DNA of 64,000 nt, from contig PNAM01000096.1 in the NCBI GenBank assembly GCA_003170275.1, forward strand, positions 1 through 64,000, given 5' to 3'. How positions within the stretch are numbered: position 1 is the stretch's first letter; each line of letters opens with the position of its first letter. Shown here in pieces: positions 44,801 to 52,505 of the stretch. The stretch comes from Myxococcales bacterium. GTDB taxonomy: Bacteria; Myxococcota_A; Polyangia; Palsa-1104. The notes under the pieces were generated by a model. It was not told where the DNA came from. It did no database searches and saw nothing but the letters and a program-made list of their open reading frames with translations. A program made the translations under genes and the position numbers.

Positions 44801-45414
44801 AAGGTCCAGGCGACGGTGCAGTTCGAGCCGTGCAGCGCGTAGACCTTGTTCGCCGTGGTGTCCGAGCACATGTGCTTGGTGATGACGAAGACCAGGTCGT
44901 CGTTCCACGTGGTCTGGAAGCTCCCGCCCGGGGTCGAGTAGGCATTGAGCTGCACCGTCGGCGAGCCGACGATCGTGTCCGAGCTGCAGGTGGCGCCGCG
45001 TCCGAGGAGCGGCGAGGTGCACTGCAACGTCGGGGTCCCCGGTGCATTGCTGTCGAAGTCATAGCGCCGCACCTTGGCGTCGGCGCCGGCGATGAAGATG
45101 GAGGTCTTGGTGCCGTTGTTCTTGAGCGGTACCGGAATCGGGACGTTGCTGATGGTCGCCGGCGACGGCGTGACCGAGTACTTGGTCGCCGCGTTGGTGT
45201 TGTCGACGATGTACATCGTCTTGTCCTGGGCGGTGTAGCTGAACGACTTGCCCTTCGGGTTCCAGGAGGTGTCGCTGATCGCCGACGTGGCGCTGCCGCC
45301 TGCTGCATTGAGCTGCGTGTGATCGATCGCGTTGAGGCTGCACTGAGCCTCGGCGCGACCCGCGGCCCACCCCAAGACCCCGAAGCACGCGGCGAGAGCC
45401 AAGGACCTTGTCAC
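41815..45414 (-). CDS. Large secreted PQQ-like beta-propeller protein
   Basis: 1,199 residues. GGAGG lies six bases before GTG 45414 and decides the start; an ATG nine codons upstream is possible but has no ribosome site. The signal peptide ends GRAEAQ. Residues ~30-400 contain repeated propeller strands (KVRRYDFDS, LYLGTQTGTLRVHSAVDGSTIW, KVYVGLNNGQLHQLN) of the PQQ/quinoprotein-like fold. A Cys-rich section follows (CQCPANTPC, CNDGVSCGCDS, CCGGAKCVDI, CGSCGNAC). The C-terminal ~500 residues include a carbohydrate-binding-like sandwich (NLVKNPSFESGFTNW). It is the first gene of the minus-strand run and is probably located on the cell surface. Confidence 0.85.
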   Translation of the reverse strand: MTRSLALAACFGVLGWAAGRAEAQCSLNAIDHTQLNAAGGSATSAISDTSWNPKGKSFSYTAQDKTMYIVDNTNAATKYSVTPSPATISNVPIPVPLKNNGTKTSIFIAGADAKVRRYDFDSNAPGTPTLQCTSPLLGRGATCSSDTIVGSPTVQLNAYSTPGGSFQTTWNDDLVFVITKHMCSDTTANKVYALHGSNCTVAWTFNLAGTYPMSYGSEGCSIDYTNDLIYCGTQVPISHPQASLWAISTVNGTLSWSVNADSLITRPELRGNRLYLGTQTGTLRVHSAVDGSTIWTTPIIAGGSINRSPWPEPRLTGGMNTVVMVGDSAGVLHSVTDNGGAPGLSWTYTPTGGAKVMSAPVLSNLAGKVYVGLNNGQLHQLNLITGTDEQYTAAAGGTDTVYDPALDVATTSSVDLDRMRVATSINTAGTGAQNFKTYCVPWPLSGGPGTSILPPGAPGPKVSCQCPANTPCVTYVCNPITGNCNPQVVANGTSCNDGVSCGCDSPSGGFCPGGADGHCQAGQCVFNTTDSTCSPASCNTAGQKGACPNGTYCCGGAKCVDIMNDRSNCGSCGNACAASRFGATTPAGVDKCVQGICVRDETFYCSPTAPTEAQLNNLATSLMGADNIAFPTLRTLTGGADGTRCGLAFSTYNTTNTGPACSGTCGFFGPVIGPGFNNGIALVDPNAPWRVSTWTEAACDCAIFGAPPVYPFHGVWPMWVTDESFVYDANWAIAGTRINYPAGGNPQPGMFLVVPGDTTNLVKNPSFESGFTNWTSVGSTAVQSSGCSVGAGTQCARLNSTLSSCGTPNNNYIYQTNIKIPDGATTIDFAYKVVSNDSITFDNFHAVFNYGSFPFFGSKTLLANTLGDGTWESASADVSDLAGVTGTLEFMVHDDGCPGDPTTAYVDNIQVTASGNNIDDSQSTGDVFGSSSCPGGNCPYNNRIYNEGVVGPVMLETGVQEGTSWLGMLYANWPNNGDLFRINADCSGSGSGCTFTNPTVLGWPPLPFTGWVSGGRITTLAWTDYACRSMGAGCTTIDAIPQDAIITQGTKVFFWHWKGDGMMGGASSGIWADLADPAWYQPDPTNMAEQNIIGVLSTSADPLYGDVYFEARDVTGGVQDLVLYFSNSYLAQGGPVHVYNVGDMAKTLSLTGSQNGSPINVPYSFSVDGRVAAANADLIRMTVTGPNTNPSFISMPLWP

Positions 45415-45509
45415 GTAAGACCTCCGGCGGCGAGACTGCATAAAGGTTGTATTGCGCAAAGCTTCGCCTCCCACGAACCATCCATTGTAGCCCCTTTGAC
45501 GTCGCACCG

Positions 45510-45608
45510 GTGCAGAAAAGCTCGGATCCGGCGCCGCCGAATCAGCCGGTGGTCGATCCAGCGCCGCGCGTGCGGCGTCCCTACGAGCAGCCGCAGATCA
45601 TCTGGTGA
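45510..45608 (+). other. Possible degenerate small-peptide (RiPP precursor-like) open frame interrupted by TGA
   Basis: GTG 45510 opens a 32-codon frame rich in Pro and charged residues, ending RRPYEQPQIIW before TGA 45606-45608. Beyond the TGA the same frame reads EAYEPMGLGISCAKFPG. A pattern of [Y-E-x-P-x-I-W] followed by an acidic/aromatic step and a small Cys-containing core resembles short precursor-like peptides I recall from this phylum; this is memory, not a search result. There is no ribosome site and no modification gene nearby. It could equally be chance. Confidence 0.22.
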
Positions 45609-45750
45609 GAGGCCTACGAGCCGATGGGCCTCGGCATTTCGTGCGCGAAGTTTCCCGGTCTTCATCTCACCCGAAGCCCAGAGCAATCGCCGTACCGAAC
45701 CCATAGCCCTGCGAATCCGTGGTTTCTCGACGAGAATGGGCCGCCGCGGG

Positions 45751-45810
45751 TGGCACGTGCCAGGCACAGTGTGCCGCATTTGGTGTGGGCGGGGGTGCGA
45801 CCGCGCCCAC
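45751..45810 (-). terminator. Cluster of three hairpins just past the end of the 45815 gene
   Basis: Starting 4 bp beyond the stop codon of the minus-strand lipoprotein gene are GTGGGCG/CGCCCAC (45785-45791 with 45804-45810), then GGCAC-AGT-GTGCC (45763-45775) and a perfect 12-bp palindrome TGGCACGTGCCA (45751-45762). No T-run follows, so this is not a standard intrinsic terminator, but it is the natural place for one. On the plus strand TGGCACG..GGCA resembles a sigma-54 promoter, but nothing follows it on that strand. Confidence 0.4.
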
Positions 45811-45814
45811 GCGA

Positions 45815-46381
45815 TCAGCGGCGCTTTCGCGCCTTCTTGCGGACCGGCGCGGCCGGCTCGATCGGCGGCGGCGTCTCGTCCGGCTCGACGGACGGAGTGG
45901 TCACCGGCGTGGCGGCTTGCGGCGGTGGTGGGGGCGGCGCCGACAGTCCGCTCGACGAGCGCTCGAGCGCCCACACCACGCTCTTCGTGATCAGCTTCTC
46001 GGTCTCGAGCGAAACGTTCGAGGACAGCCCGTCGGCCTTGAACTCGCGCGTCTCCTTGACCAGCTCTTCGCCGCCGGCGCCGACGGTGAGCAGCTGCACC
46101 TTCCAGCTGCAATCGGTGCCCGCCAGGATCGCGCGCTCCTGCTTGAGCTTGCCGCCGATGGTCACGCGCGCGTCGCCGCCGGTGGACACGCGGCGCACGC
46201 TGCGGTTGCCCGAGAGCAGCCAGCGCAGCGCGTCCTCGACGGTGTCGCGCTCGTCACCCTGGACCTTGATCTCGACCGACATGGGCCGCTGCACGCCGCT
46301 GAGCTGCGGCGCGGGCCCGGCGCCGATGTAGCCGCCGCATGCGGACAGCGTGACGAGCGCAGGGACCAGCAGGCGGACCAT
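45815..46381 (-). CDS. Lipoprotein with Pro-rich, basic C-terminal tail
   Basis: 188 residues. The signal LVTLSACGG has a fair lipobox with Cys at residue 15. Residues ~30-135 form a mixed alpha/beta domain (MSVEIKVQGDERDTVEDALRWLL, ARVTIGGKLKQERAILAGTDCSWKVQLL, EKLITKSVVWALE), whose DUF-like pattern I do not recognise. The last ~45 residues are PPPPPP-rich, ending in VRKKARKRR, which could cross the periplasm to contact peptidoglycan or membrane. It lies 9 bp downstream of the JAMM-like gene, so they are co-transcribed. Function unknown. Confidence 0.7.
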   Translation of the reverse strand: MVRLLVPALVTLSACGGYIGAGPAPQLSGVQRPMSVEIKVQGDERDTVEDALRWLLSGNRSVRRVSTGGDARVTIGGKLKQERAILAGTDCSWKVQLLTVGAGGEELVKETREFKADGLSSNVSLETEKLITKSVVWALERSSSGLSAPPPPPPQAATPVTTPSVEPDETPPPIEPAAPVRKKARKRR

Positions 46382-46390
46382 CGACCGATC

Positions 46391-47266
46391 TTAGTCGATC
46401 TCGTCGGCCGGGCGCTCCTCGAAGTAGCGCGTGAACAGGTAGAAGCGGCTGCCCGTCAGGCGCAGCTCGTCGAGCGGGCACTCGGCGTCGGTCTCGCACT
46501 GCTGGCGCAGCTCCTCGAGGCGCTCGCGATCGTGCGCGTACACGTTCCAGTCGCCGTCGCGCGGCTCGACGATGTCGAACAGCCAGTCCAGATCGCCCGC
46601 CGGGCGGTTGCCCCGCAGCGCGCCCACCTGGCCGTGAAAATCGACGTAGCCGAAGCGGATGTAGTGCAGGTCGGTGGTCGACAAGATGCCCTGCTCGAGG
46701 TCGCCTTCGGGGTGCGTGTGGTAGGTGCCGATGAGCTGCTCGCGCGGCAACAGCGCGCCCAGGTCCGCGTCGGTCAGGCTGACCGTGTCGCGCGTGAAGC
46801 GGAACGGCGGCACCACCACGCGCGTGACGTCGACGTCGTTGCCGCCCGGCATGCGTCGCCCGAGCACGAACGCCGCCATCTCACCGAGGCCGCGTCGTCC
46901 CATCCCCTGTGCGACGGAGATCTGCTTGAGGCGCCGGAGCTGGCACACCGCGCGCGCCCCGAATCGCACGCGCGACAGCCGGCCGGCGAGCAGCACCGAG
47001 AAGCTGCGCGGCAGCGCCTTACACTCGCGCTCGTCGAAGCCGGGCGTGCCCACCTCGCTCAGCGCCACCTTGAGCACCGCTGCGTTGGCCATCGCGTCGT
47101 CGGGATCGAGGCGGGGGATGCCGGGCGAGACCTCGCCGCGGGTCAGGCCGCGCGCCAGCGGGTTGTGGATCCGCTCGCCGTTTTCCTGGCGCAGCTGCAC
47201 CGCGCCGAGGATGGACAGGAACGCGGCCAGGTACAGCGAGATGACCACGTGCGGCGATGAAGGCAT
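46391..47266 (-). CDS. Membrane-anchored JAMM/MPN-like metalloprotein
   Basis: 291 residues. A hydrophobic N-terminus (VVISLYLAAFLSIL) could be a signal anchor. The central domain has the JAMM signature in order: Glu129 (GEMAAFVLG), His183 and His185 in GTYHTHPEG, Ser196 and Asp199 in LSTTD. Spacing between the second His and Ser is ten residues, longer than the usual seven, so the loop is extended but all metal ligands are present. JAMM proteins are zinc isopeptidases or deubiquitinase-like hydrolases. Activity here is untested, and the export signal would be unusual. It is 9 bp upstream of the next lipoprotein gene. Confidence 0.65.
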   Translation of the reverse strand: MPSSPHVVISLYLAAFLSILGAVQLRQENGERIHNPLARGLTRGEVSPGIPRLDPDDAMANAAVLKVALSEVGTPGFDERECKALPRSFSVLLAGRLSRVRFGARAVCQLRRLKQISVAQGMGRRGLGEMAAFVLGRRMPGGNDVDVTRVVVPPFRFTRDTVSLTDADLGALLPREQLIGTYHTHPEGDLEQGILSTTDLHYIRFGYVDFHGQVGALRGNRPAGDLDWLFDIVEPRDGDWNVYAHDRERLEELRQQCETDAECPLDELRLTGSRFYLFTRYFEERPADEID

Positions 47267-47336
47267 CGGTTTTCGTTCTACGCTGGGAGAAGCAGGATTC
47301 TACCCGGGAGGATAACTGGCTGGAAGGACGAGAGAA

Positions 47337-48803
47337 TTAGTAGGCGCGGGTAATCTGGACCAGGTTTCCGCTGGCCGACCCGGAGGCGCCGAAGTAGATA
47401 TTGCCGGTGCTCAGCGTCGTCGAGTCGTAGGTCAGGTAGTCGATGACGCAGGTGGTGTCGATGCTCGAGCCGTACTGCGGGCTGGCTGCCGGGGCGGCGA
47501 ACACGGTCGTGCTGCCGTCGAGGACGAAGCGATCCATGAAGCCGCCGCCGTCGCCGATGAACAGGTTGCCGTTGAACAACGTCGGCGAGGAGCGCGGGTG
47601 GGTGACGTCACCGGTGCCGACGGTCGGCTGCGACAGGATCGTCGACCCCGCGGTGATCGGGTAGGCGATCTTGAACAGCTGGTTGTCGAAACCGACGTAG
47701 GCGAACGGCGGGGTCGAGTCCAGGTCGACGCTCGGCGACGACCACACCGCGCCGGGGTGGCCGGTGAGGAAGGGGAGCGTCGCCGTGATCGCTCCCAGGG
47801 GGCTGAGCTCGAACATCCGCTGGTTGGCGGCGGCGATCACCACCTCGCGTCCCATGTCGAACCACGGCGTGGCGTAGACCGCATCGTCGGCGCCGCAGGT
47901 GCCGGGGCACAGGTTGGTGGTCGAGAGCACCGCGCCGCTGGTCGCGTCGACGCGCAAGAGCTGGCCGGCGTCGTTGCCCAGCCAAACCACGCCGTTCCAC
48001 ACCACCGGGAAGGTATGAAGCGCCGACGCGGTGAGCAGACGCGGAAAGCCGGCGATCGCCGTCCCGCTATCGCCGTCCATCGCGTACAGGTTTCCTGACG
48101 TGTCCCCGATGTAGAGCAGGTTGGTCGCGAAATCGACCCAGAAGCCAGTGTGCACGAAGCTCTTGCCCGTCGAGTGGACCCACCTGGGCGTGACGGTGGT
48201 CGGGACGTCGCTGCAGGTGGCCAGGTTGGGGATCGCGTACATGAAACCGTTGGCCGTTGCGACGTAGAACGTCTGGCCGTCGAGCGAGAGCGTGATGAAG
48301 CTGTTGTCGACGGATCCAGCGAGCGGCGTTTCGCCGCACACGTCGGGCGGCGCGTCGGCCGGCTTGTAAAGGTTGTAGTAGCTGCGCGCCACCCAGCCGC
48401 TGCCTGTGTTGACCACCGCGTAGAGCCGGTCGTCGGCGTCGCTCAGCATCGGGTAGTTGGGAATGAACAGCGCGGGCGTGGTGTCGACGCCGCTGGCGAA
48501 GGACATGTTCCAGTCCAACTTTCCGAGCGGCGCCGGCGCGGGCGCTGGATCGGGCATCGCGGGCGCCGGCGCCACGCCGGGGCTGCGGTAGACGTTCACG
48601 GTGCTGTGCACATGCGGCCGCAGCGCTGCGGCGATCGCGACGAACCGTTCACGCACGCCGGGCGGCAGGATGAGCGGATCGAGACCACCGAAGCGCTGCC
48701 TGGTCTGATCGACGGCGAGCCCGCCGGACTTGGTCGGAGCCGGCGGCGAGCTGCACGCGCCCAGGGCGAGAAGGCTGGTCAGAAGGACATGATGTTTGCG
48801 CAT
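47337..48803 (-). CDS. Lipoprotein beta-propeller protein
   Basis: 488 residues from ATG 48803 (earlier in-frame starts lie inside non-coding-like sequence). The lipobox LALGAC gives Cys17. A Pro/Ala linker (APAPAMPDPAPAPAPLG) follows. The remainder has PQQ-like propeller strands with repeated signatures: LYIGDTSGNLYAMDGDSG, VWLGNDAGQLLRVDATSG, FAYVGFDNQLFKIA, GNIYFGASGSASGN. It probably binds or senses something outside the cytoplasm. The gene is 37 bp downstream of the propeller gene and 70 bp upstream of the JAMM-like gene, so likely the same transcript. Confidence 0.8.
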   Translation of the reverse strand: MRKHHVLLTSLLALGACSSPPAPTKSGGLAVDQTRQRFGGLDPLILPPGVRERFVAIAAALRPHVHSTVNVYRSPGVAPAPAMPDPAPAPAPLGKLDWNMSFASGVDTTPALFIPNYPMLSDADDRLYAVVNTGSGWVARSYYNLYKPADAPPDVCGETPLAGSVDNSFITLSLDGQTFYVATANGFMYAIPNLATCSDVPTTVTPRWVHSTGKSFVHTGFWVDFATNLLYIGDTSGNLYAMDGDSGTAIAGFPRLLTASALHTFPVVWNGVVWLGNDAGQLLRVDATSGAVLSTTNLCPGTCGADDAVYATPWFDMGREVVIAAANQRMFELSPLGAITATLPFLTGHPGAVWSSPSVDLDSTPPFAYVGFDNQLFKIAYPITAGSTILSQPTVGTGDVTHPRSSPTLFNGNLFIGDGGGFMDRFVLDGSTTVFAAPAASPQYGSSIDTTCVIDYLTYDSTTLSTGNIYFGASGSASGNLVQITRAY

Positions 48804-48840
48804 GCCAGTCCATCGGCGGACCTGCACGCGCCTTGAGCGG

Positions 48841-50244
48841 CTAAAGCGACAATCGCACCAGGCCGCCGCGCGTGCCCACCCACACCCGACCACCCTCGGC
48901 GACCAGCGCCGTCACGTCGTCGGAGGGGAGGGCCACGCGCTGCCCGTCGACCAGCAGGCCGTCGCCGAGCGTCATCACCGCCAGGCGCGCGCCGATGCGG
49001 GCGATCCCGTTCGGGTTGATCCACGCCTTGGCGAGACCCGGCTCGATCCGGCCGTGCCCGTCGGGAGCGAGGCGCGCCACGCCGGCGTCGTAGGTTCCGG
49101 CGAGCACGTCGTTGCCGTCGGGCAATAGCGCGGTCACCCAGTTGTGCGGCAGCGCGCCCGAAGCTTGCGTGTAGAGCGTGGCGCCGCTCGCGCCCAGACG
49201 CACCACGCCTTCGGCGGTGCCGGCCCACAGCGCGCCGTCGGCGGTCTCGGCGACCGCGTAGGCCAGGCGCGACGGCAGGCCGTTTCGCTCGTCGAGGACG
49301 CGCATGCCGTCGCCGTAGCCGTCGGATGACAGGCCGACCACGCCCTGTCCCGTAGCCAGCCACAAGGTGTGCCCGCGGCCGCCGGCGAGGCCGTTGACGT
49401 GCTCCGAGGCGAGGCCGAGCTCGAGACGCTCGGCACGATCTTCCGCGCGCAGGCGGTAGAGGCCCTTGGGCGTGCCGATGAACAGCGTCTGACCATCGGA
49501 GTAGAGCGCGTTGATGAACGCGGGCACGCCGGCTACCGAGGTGAAGCGCCCATCGGCGCCGCGCCGGCTCAGCCCGCGATCGAAGGTGCCGGCGTAGAGC
49601 GCGCCGAGGTGGGTGGCGAGCGCGGTGATGTGGCCCGACGCCAGGCCCGAGCTGGGCGCAGCGGGTTGCGCGCAGGCCGGGCCGGGCAGGCGCGCCTCGA
49701 CGCCCGCGCGGGTCTCGACGAAGCAGCCGGCGTACACGCCGCGGACCAGCCGCACGGCTCCCGACGGCGCGATGCGCCACCAGCCGTACGGCCCGGCGCC
49801 GGCGTGCACGCTGCCGTCGCGCGCGGCCCACAGCGCGGTCAGCTCGCGCCTGCGCAGCACCGCGTGCGTCGAGCGATGCGCGCCGCTCGCGTCGACGTAC
49901 CACAAGCCGGTGGCGGCGGTGCCCACCCACAGTCGATCGTCGCGCGCGGCCAGCGCCCGCACCGCATCTCCAGGAAGGCCGCGCACCGTCGAGAAATGCG
50001 CGCCGTCCCACACGAACACGCCGGCCGAGCGAAAGGCGACGGTCAGCTGCCCGCGCCACACCGCCAGCGCGGTCGGGTTCGGATCGGGCAGCCCGTTGCA
50101 CCAGGTGAGCGACTGCTTGCCGATGCGCAGCTCGCCGGCGCGCGCGGTGACCTGCGTTCCGTCGGGGAGCACGGTCCGCGCGAGCGCCGGTCCTTCGGGC
50201 ACCAGGCACTCGGCGGCCGCCAGGAGGAGCGCCAGCCCGAGCAT
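48841..50244 (-). CDS. Exported two-component-regulator-like propeller protein
   Basis: 467 residues from ATG 50244. The signal peptide ends near LLAAAEC. The body is a seven- or eight-bladed propeller of the 'Reg_prop' type: repeated DRLWVGTAATGLWYVD, GALYAGTFDRGLSRRG, QTLFIGTPKGLYRL, HTLWLATGQGVVGL, GALWAGTAEGVVRL, GRVWVGTRGGLVRL. In hybrid sensor kinases such domains sense periplasmic ligands, but no kinase is fused here. The ATG shares one base with the VIT/VWA stop (TGATG), so both are translated together. Confidence 0.85.
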   Translation of the reverse strand: MLGLALLLAAAECLVPEGPALARTVLPDGTQVTARAGELRIGKQSLTWCNGLPDPNPTALAVWRGQLTVAFRSAGVFVWDGAHFSTVRGLPGDAVRALAARDDRLWVGTAATGLWYVDASGAHRSTHAVLRRRELTALWAARDGSVHAGAGPYGWWRIAPSGAVRLVRGVYAGCFVETRAGVEARLPGPACAQPAAPSSGLASGHITALATHLGALYAGTFDRGLSRRGADGRFTSVAGVPAFINALYSDGQTLFIGTPKGLYRLRAEDRAERLELGLASEHVNGLAGGRGHTLWLATGQGVVGLSSDGYGDGMRVLDERNGLPSRLAYAVAETADGALWAGTAEGVVRLGASGATLYTQASGALPHNWVTALLPDGNDVLAGTYDAGVARLAPDGHGRIEPGLAKAWINPNGIARIGARLAVMTLGDGLLVDGQRVALPSDDVTALVAEGGRVWVGTRGGLVRLSL

Positions 50245-52505
50245 CAGCGAACCTCGACGGCGAGCGACGTCTCCGAGGTGTTGGACGCGAAGTCGGTGGT
50301 CAAGAGGCGCAGCACGTGGTGGCCGGGCGCAAGGTCGAGCACGACGCCCGCCTGCCACACCTCGGTCTCGCCGGCGCGCTGCAGCGGCACGTCGGTGTCG
50401 CCCACGCGCACGACGATGTGCTTCAGGTCGATACGATCGCGCACGATCGCGTCGCCGCCCTTGTCGAACACGCCGTCCTTGACCCGCGCGGTGAGCAGCA
50501 CGCGCGAGCCACGCTCGACCGGACCCGCGCCGTCGCGCGAGAGCACGAACGTGGGCGGGCGCGAATCGACCTGGAAGAACAGCGTGCCGCGCAAGAGCGT
50601 GCCGGCCTGCGCGTCGACGAACACGCGCACCCGATACAGCCCGTCGACCACGCCGCGCGGCACCAGGAAGCGGCCCAGCCACAGCTCCTCGTCGGGCTGC
50701 CAGGCGCACTCGACGACTTCGCCCCACGGCAGGATCGCGCGCACGCCCAGCGCCGAGCGCGGCGCGCGGATGCGGATCTCGGGATCGCCCGGCTTGATGC
50801 GATCGGGCGAGAGCGAGTCGGTGACCACGAAGCTGGTGAAGCGGGTCATGAGGTTGTAGTCCTTGCCCAGGCTGCGGATCTCGCTGGAGAGCTGCGCGAG
50901 CTCCGCGGGCGGCGCACCGGCGTCGATCCGGGACTCGAGGTTGCGCACGCGCATGCGCGCCCACTCGACGGCCAGGCCGCGATCGCCGCGCCCGTCGGGC
51001 TCGGCCGGCACGACGATGCGCTGCTCGAGCTGGAACGGCCGATCGTGCAGGCGGCCCGACATGCGCAGCGTCAGATCGCCGTCGGCGCGCGCCATCAGCC
51101 GCACCGATTCGCCCACCGCCAGGCGGGTGGGGATCGCGCCCTCGAGGTGGCTCACCGTCGGGCCGATCAGCAGCATCTCCAGCCCTTCGATGGTCGGCGC
51201 GACGGCCAGGCGCGTGAGCTCGCCGACCGCCTCGTCGCCCGCCGGGCCGTCCGGCACGTAGCGCGTGGTCACCGACGGGAACAGCGCCTCGAGCGCGCTC
51301 TTGCGCGAGGGATAGTTGAAGTGCGCGATCACCACGCGGGTGTTGGCGAAGTCCTTGCGCGTGGCGGCGCCTCCTTCGTAGAGCTCACCGACGGTGGGCT
51401 GGCCGTCGGTCATGAGCACCAGCAGGCCGCGCGGCGAGCCCTTGAGCAACAGCGCCGCCTCGTCGAGCGCCGCCTCCAGGTTCGAGCGCCCGTGCGCGCG
51501 CAGCTTGCCGATCGCGTCGCGGGTCATCGCCAGCATCGCGCCGTGCGCCGGCACCATCCCGCCGTGCAGCGTCGTCACCTCGTCGTTGAACGACACCAGG
51601 TTCATGCGATCGGCGGAGGTCAGGCCGCCGAGCACGCCCTCGGCCAGCTTGCGCGCGCGCTCGAGCGGCTCACCGGCCATCGACAAGGAAGCGTCCACCA
51701 CCATCACCACGTCGACCGGCTGGTGCAACAGCGGCACCGGATCGGCGTTGAACGCGATGCGCGCCTCGACGAACGCCGGCTCGTCCTTGTGCACGCGCAC
51801 CGCGCGCGCCGCCAGGTCCATCGAGCTCGCGGGCTGCTGCCAGCGCAGCGCCAGATCGCGCTCGAGCCCGTCGTGCGCGCGGTGCAGGCGCGCGATCCAC
51901 TGGTTGGCCGACGAGCGCTCGAGCCGCGCGTCGGGGTGGTTGAGCGACGTGGCCGACAAGATCGGCTGGTCGCTGACCATCGCCACCTCGAGGTCGAGCA
52001 GCGTCGGCGGCGGCGCGGCTTCGGTCTTGCCGGCGGGGAACACGTAGCTGCGCTCGCCGCCCAGCTGCGCCAGCGTTTGCGCGTAGGTGAGCTCGGTGCG
52101 GCGCGTGCCGTGCGCGGGGATCGCGCCCAGCTTCATCTTGAAGCGGCTCTCGCCCTCCGACTCGGCGAGCCCCGCCTTTCGGCCCTCGTCGGCCGCCTTC
52201 TCGTATGTCTTGGCGGCGTTCTCGCGATCGTCGGCCTTGGCGTCGAGGCGCCGCCCGTCGCTGAACGACGCGAAGCCGGTCACCGCCGCGTCGGCCGGCA
52301 GCGGAAAGGTGTAGGTCGCCTCCGCCGCGCTCGGCAGATCGTTGACGAACACCTGCGTGACCACCGTGCGCGCGATATCGCCGTCGACGGTGACCTTGAC
52401 GTTGGTGTAGGCGTTGCGCAACGCGCCCGCGGCGGTGCGCGCCAGGCCCGACGCCTGCGCCAGGTTGGGAACCAGCAGGATGAGAGCCAGCAGCGCGCGC
52501 TTCAC
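50244..52505 (-). CDS. Exported VIT plus VWA domain protein
   Basis: 753 residues from GTG 52505; GGAGG six bases upstream fixes the start. The signal peptide ends AQASG. Residues ~25-150 are a VIT (vault/inter-alpha-trypsin) domain (VTVDGDIARTVVTQVFVNDLPSAAEATYTFPLP). The VWA domain starts near 262 with an intact MIDAS: Asp271, Ser273, Ser275 in VVDASLSMAG, with Thr and Asp later in LMTDGQPT. The C-terminal ~250 residues are beta-rich and could be Ig-like. This pairing is typical of myxobacterial surface proteins that bind ligands via Mg2+. GTGA overlap with the upstream VWA gene couples them. Confidence 0.9.
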   Translation of the reverse strand: MKRALLALILLVPNLAQASGLARTAAGALRNAYTNVKVTVDGDIARTVVTQVFVNDLPSAAEATYTFPLPADAAVTGFASFSDGRRLDAKADDRENAAKTYEKAADEGRKAGLAESEGESRFKMKLGAIPAHGTRRTELTYAQTLAQLGGERSYVFPAGKTEAAPPPTLLDLEVAMVSDQPILSATSLNHPDARLERSSANQWIARLHRAHDGLERDLALRWQQPASSMDLAARAVRVHKDEPAFVEARIAFNADPVPLLHQPVDVVMVVDASLSMAGEPLERARKLAEGVLGGLTSADRMNLVSFNDEVTTLHGGMVPAHGAMLAMTRDAIGKLRAHGRSNLEAALDEAALLLKGSPRGLLVLMTDGQPTVGELYEGGAATRKDFANTRVVIAHFNYPSRKSALEALFPSVTTRYVPDGPAGDEAVGELTRLAVAPTIEGLEMLLIGPTVSHLEGAIPTRLAVGESVRLMARADGDLTLRMSGRLHDRPFQLEQRIVVPAEPDGRGDRGLAVEWARMRVRNLESRIDAGAPPAELAQLSSEIRSLGKDYNLMTRFTSFVVTDSLSPDRIKPGDPEIRIRAPRSALGVRAILPWGEVVECAWQPDEELWLGRFLVPRGVVDGLYRVRVFVDAQAGTLLRGTLFFQVDSRPPTFVLSRDGAGPVERGSRVLLTARVKDGVFDKGGDAIVRDRIDLKHIVVRVGDTDVPLQRAGETEVWQAGVVLDLAPGHHVLRLLTTDFASNTSETSLAVEVR

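Larger units (their letters stand above)
45415..45814. other. 400-bp intergenic region; contains a short open frame and hairpins only
   Basis: No ordinary gene is recognised. It must hold the promoter of the 14-kb minus-strand operon at its left end, though I cannot name -35/-10 elements. A short plus-strand frame with peptide-like features (45510-45608) and several inverted repeats (45751-45810) are described separately. Confidence 0.5.

Noticed and set aside
45606..45608. UGA read as selenocysteine in the small-peptide frame
   Set aside because: No selenocysteine insertion element or selenoprotein context is visible; a chance stop or decay is simpler.
45751..45766. Sigma-54-type promoter (TGGCACG..GGCA) on the plus strand
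   Set aside because: Spacing fits, but nothing downstream on that strand is a gene and the sequence is part of hairpins after a minus-strand stop, so a terminator role is likelier.
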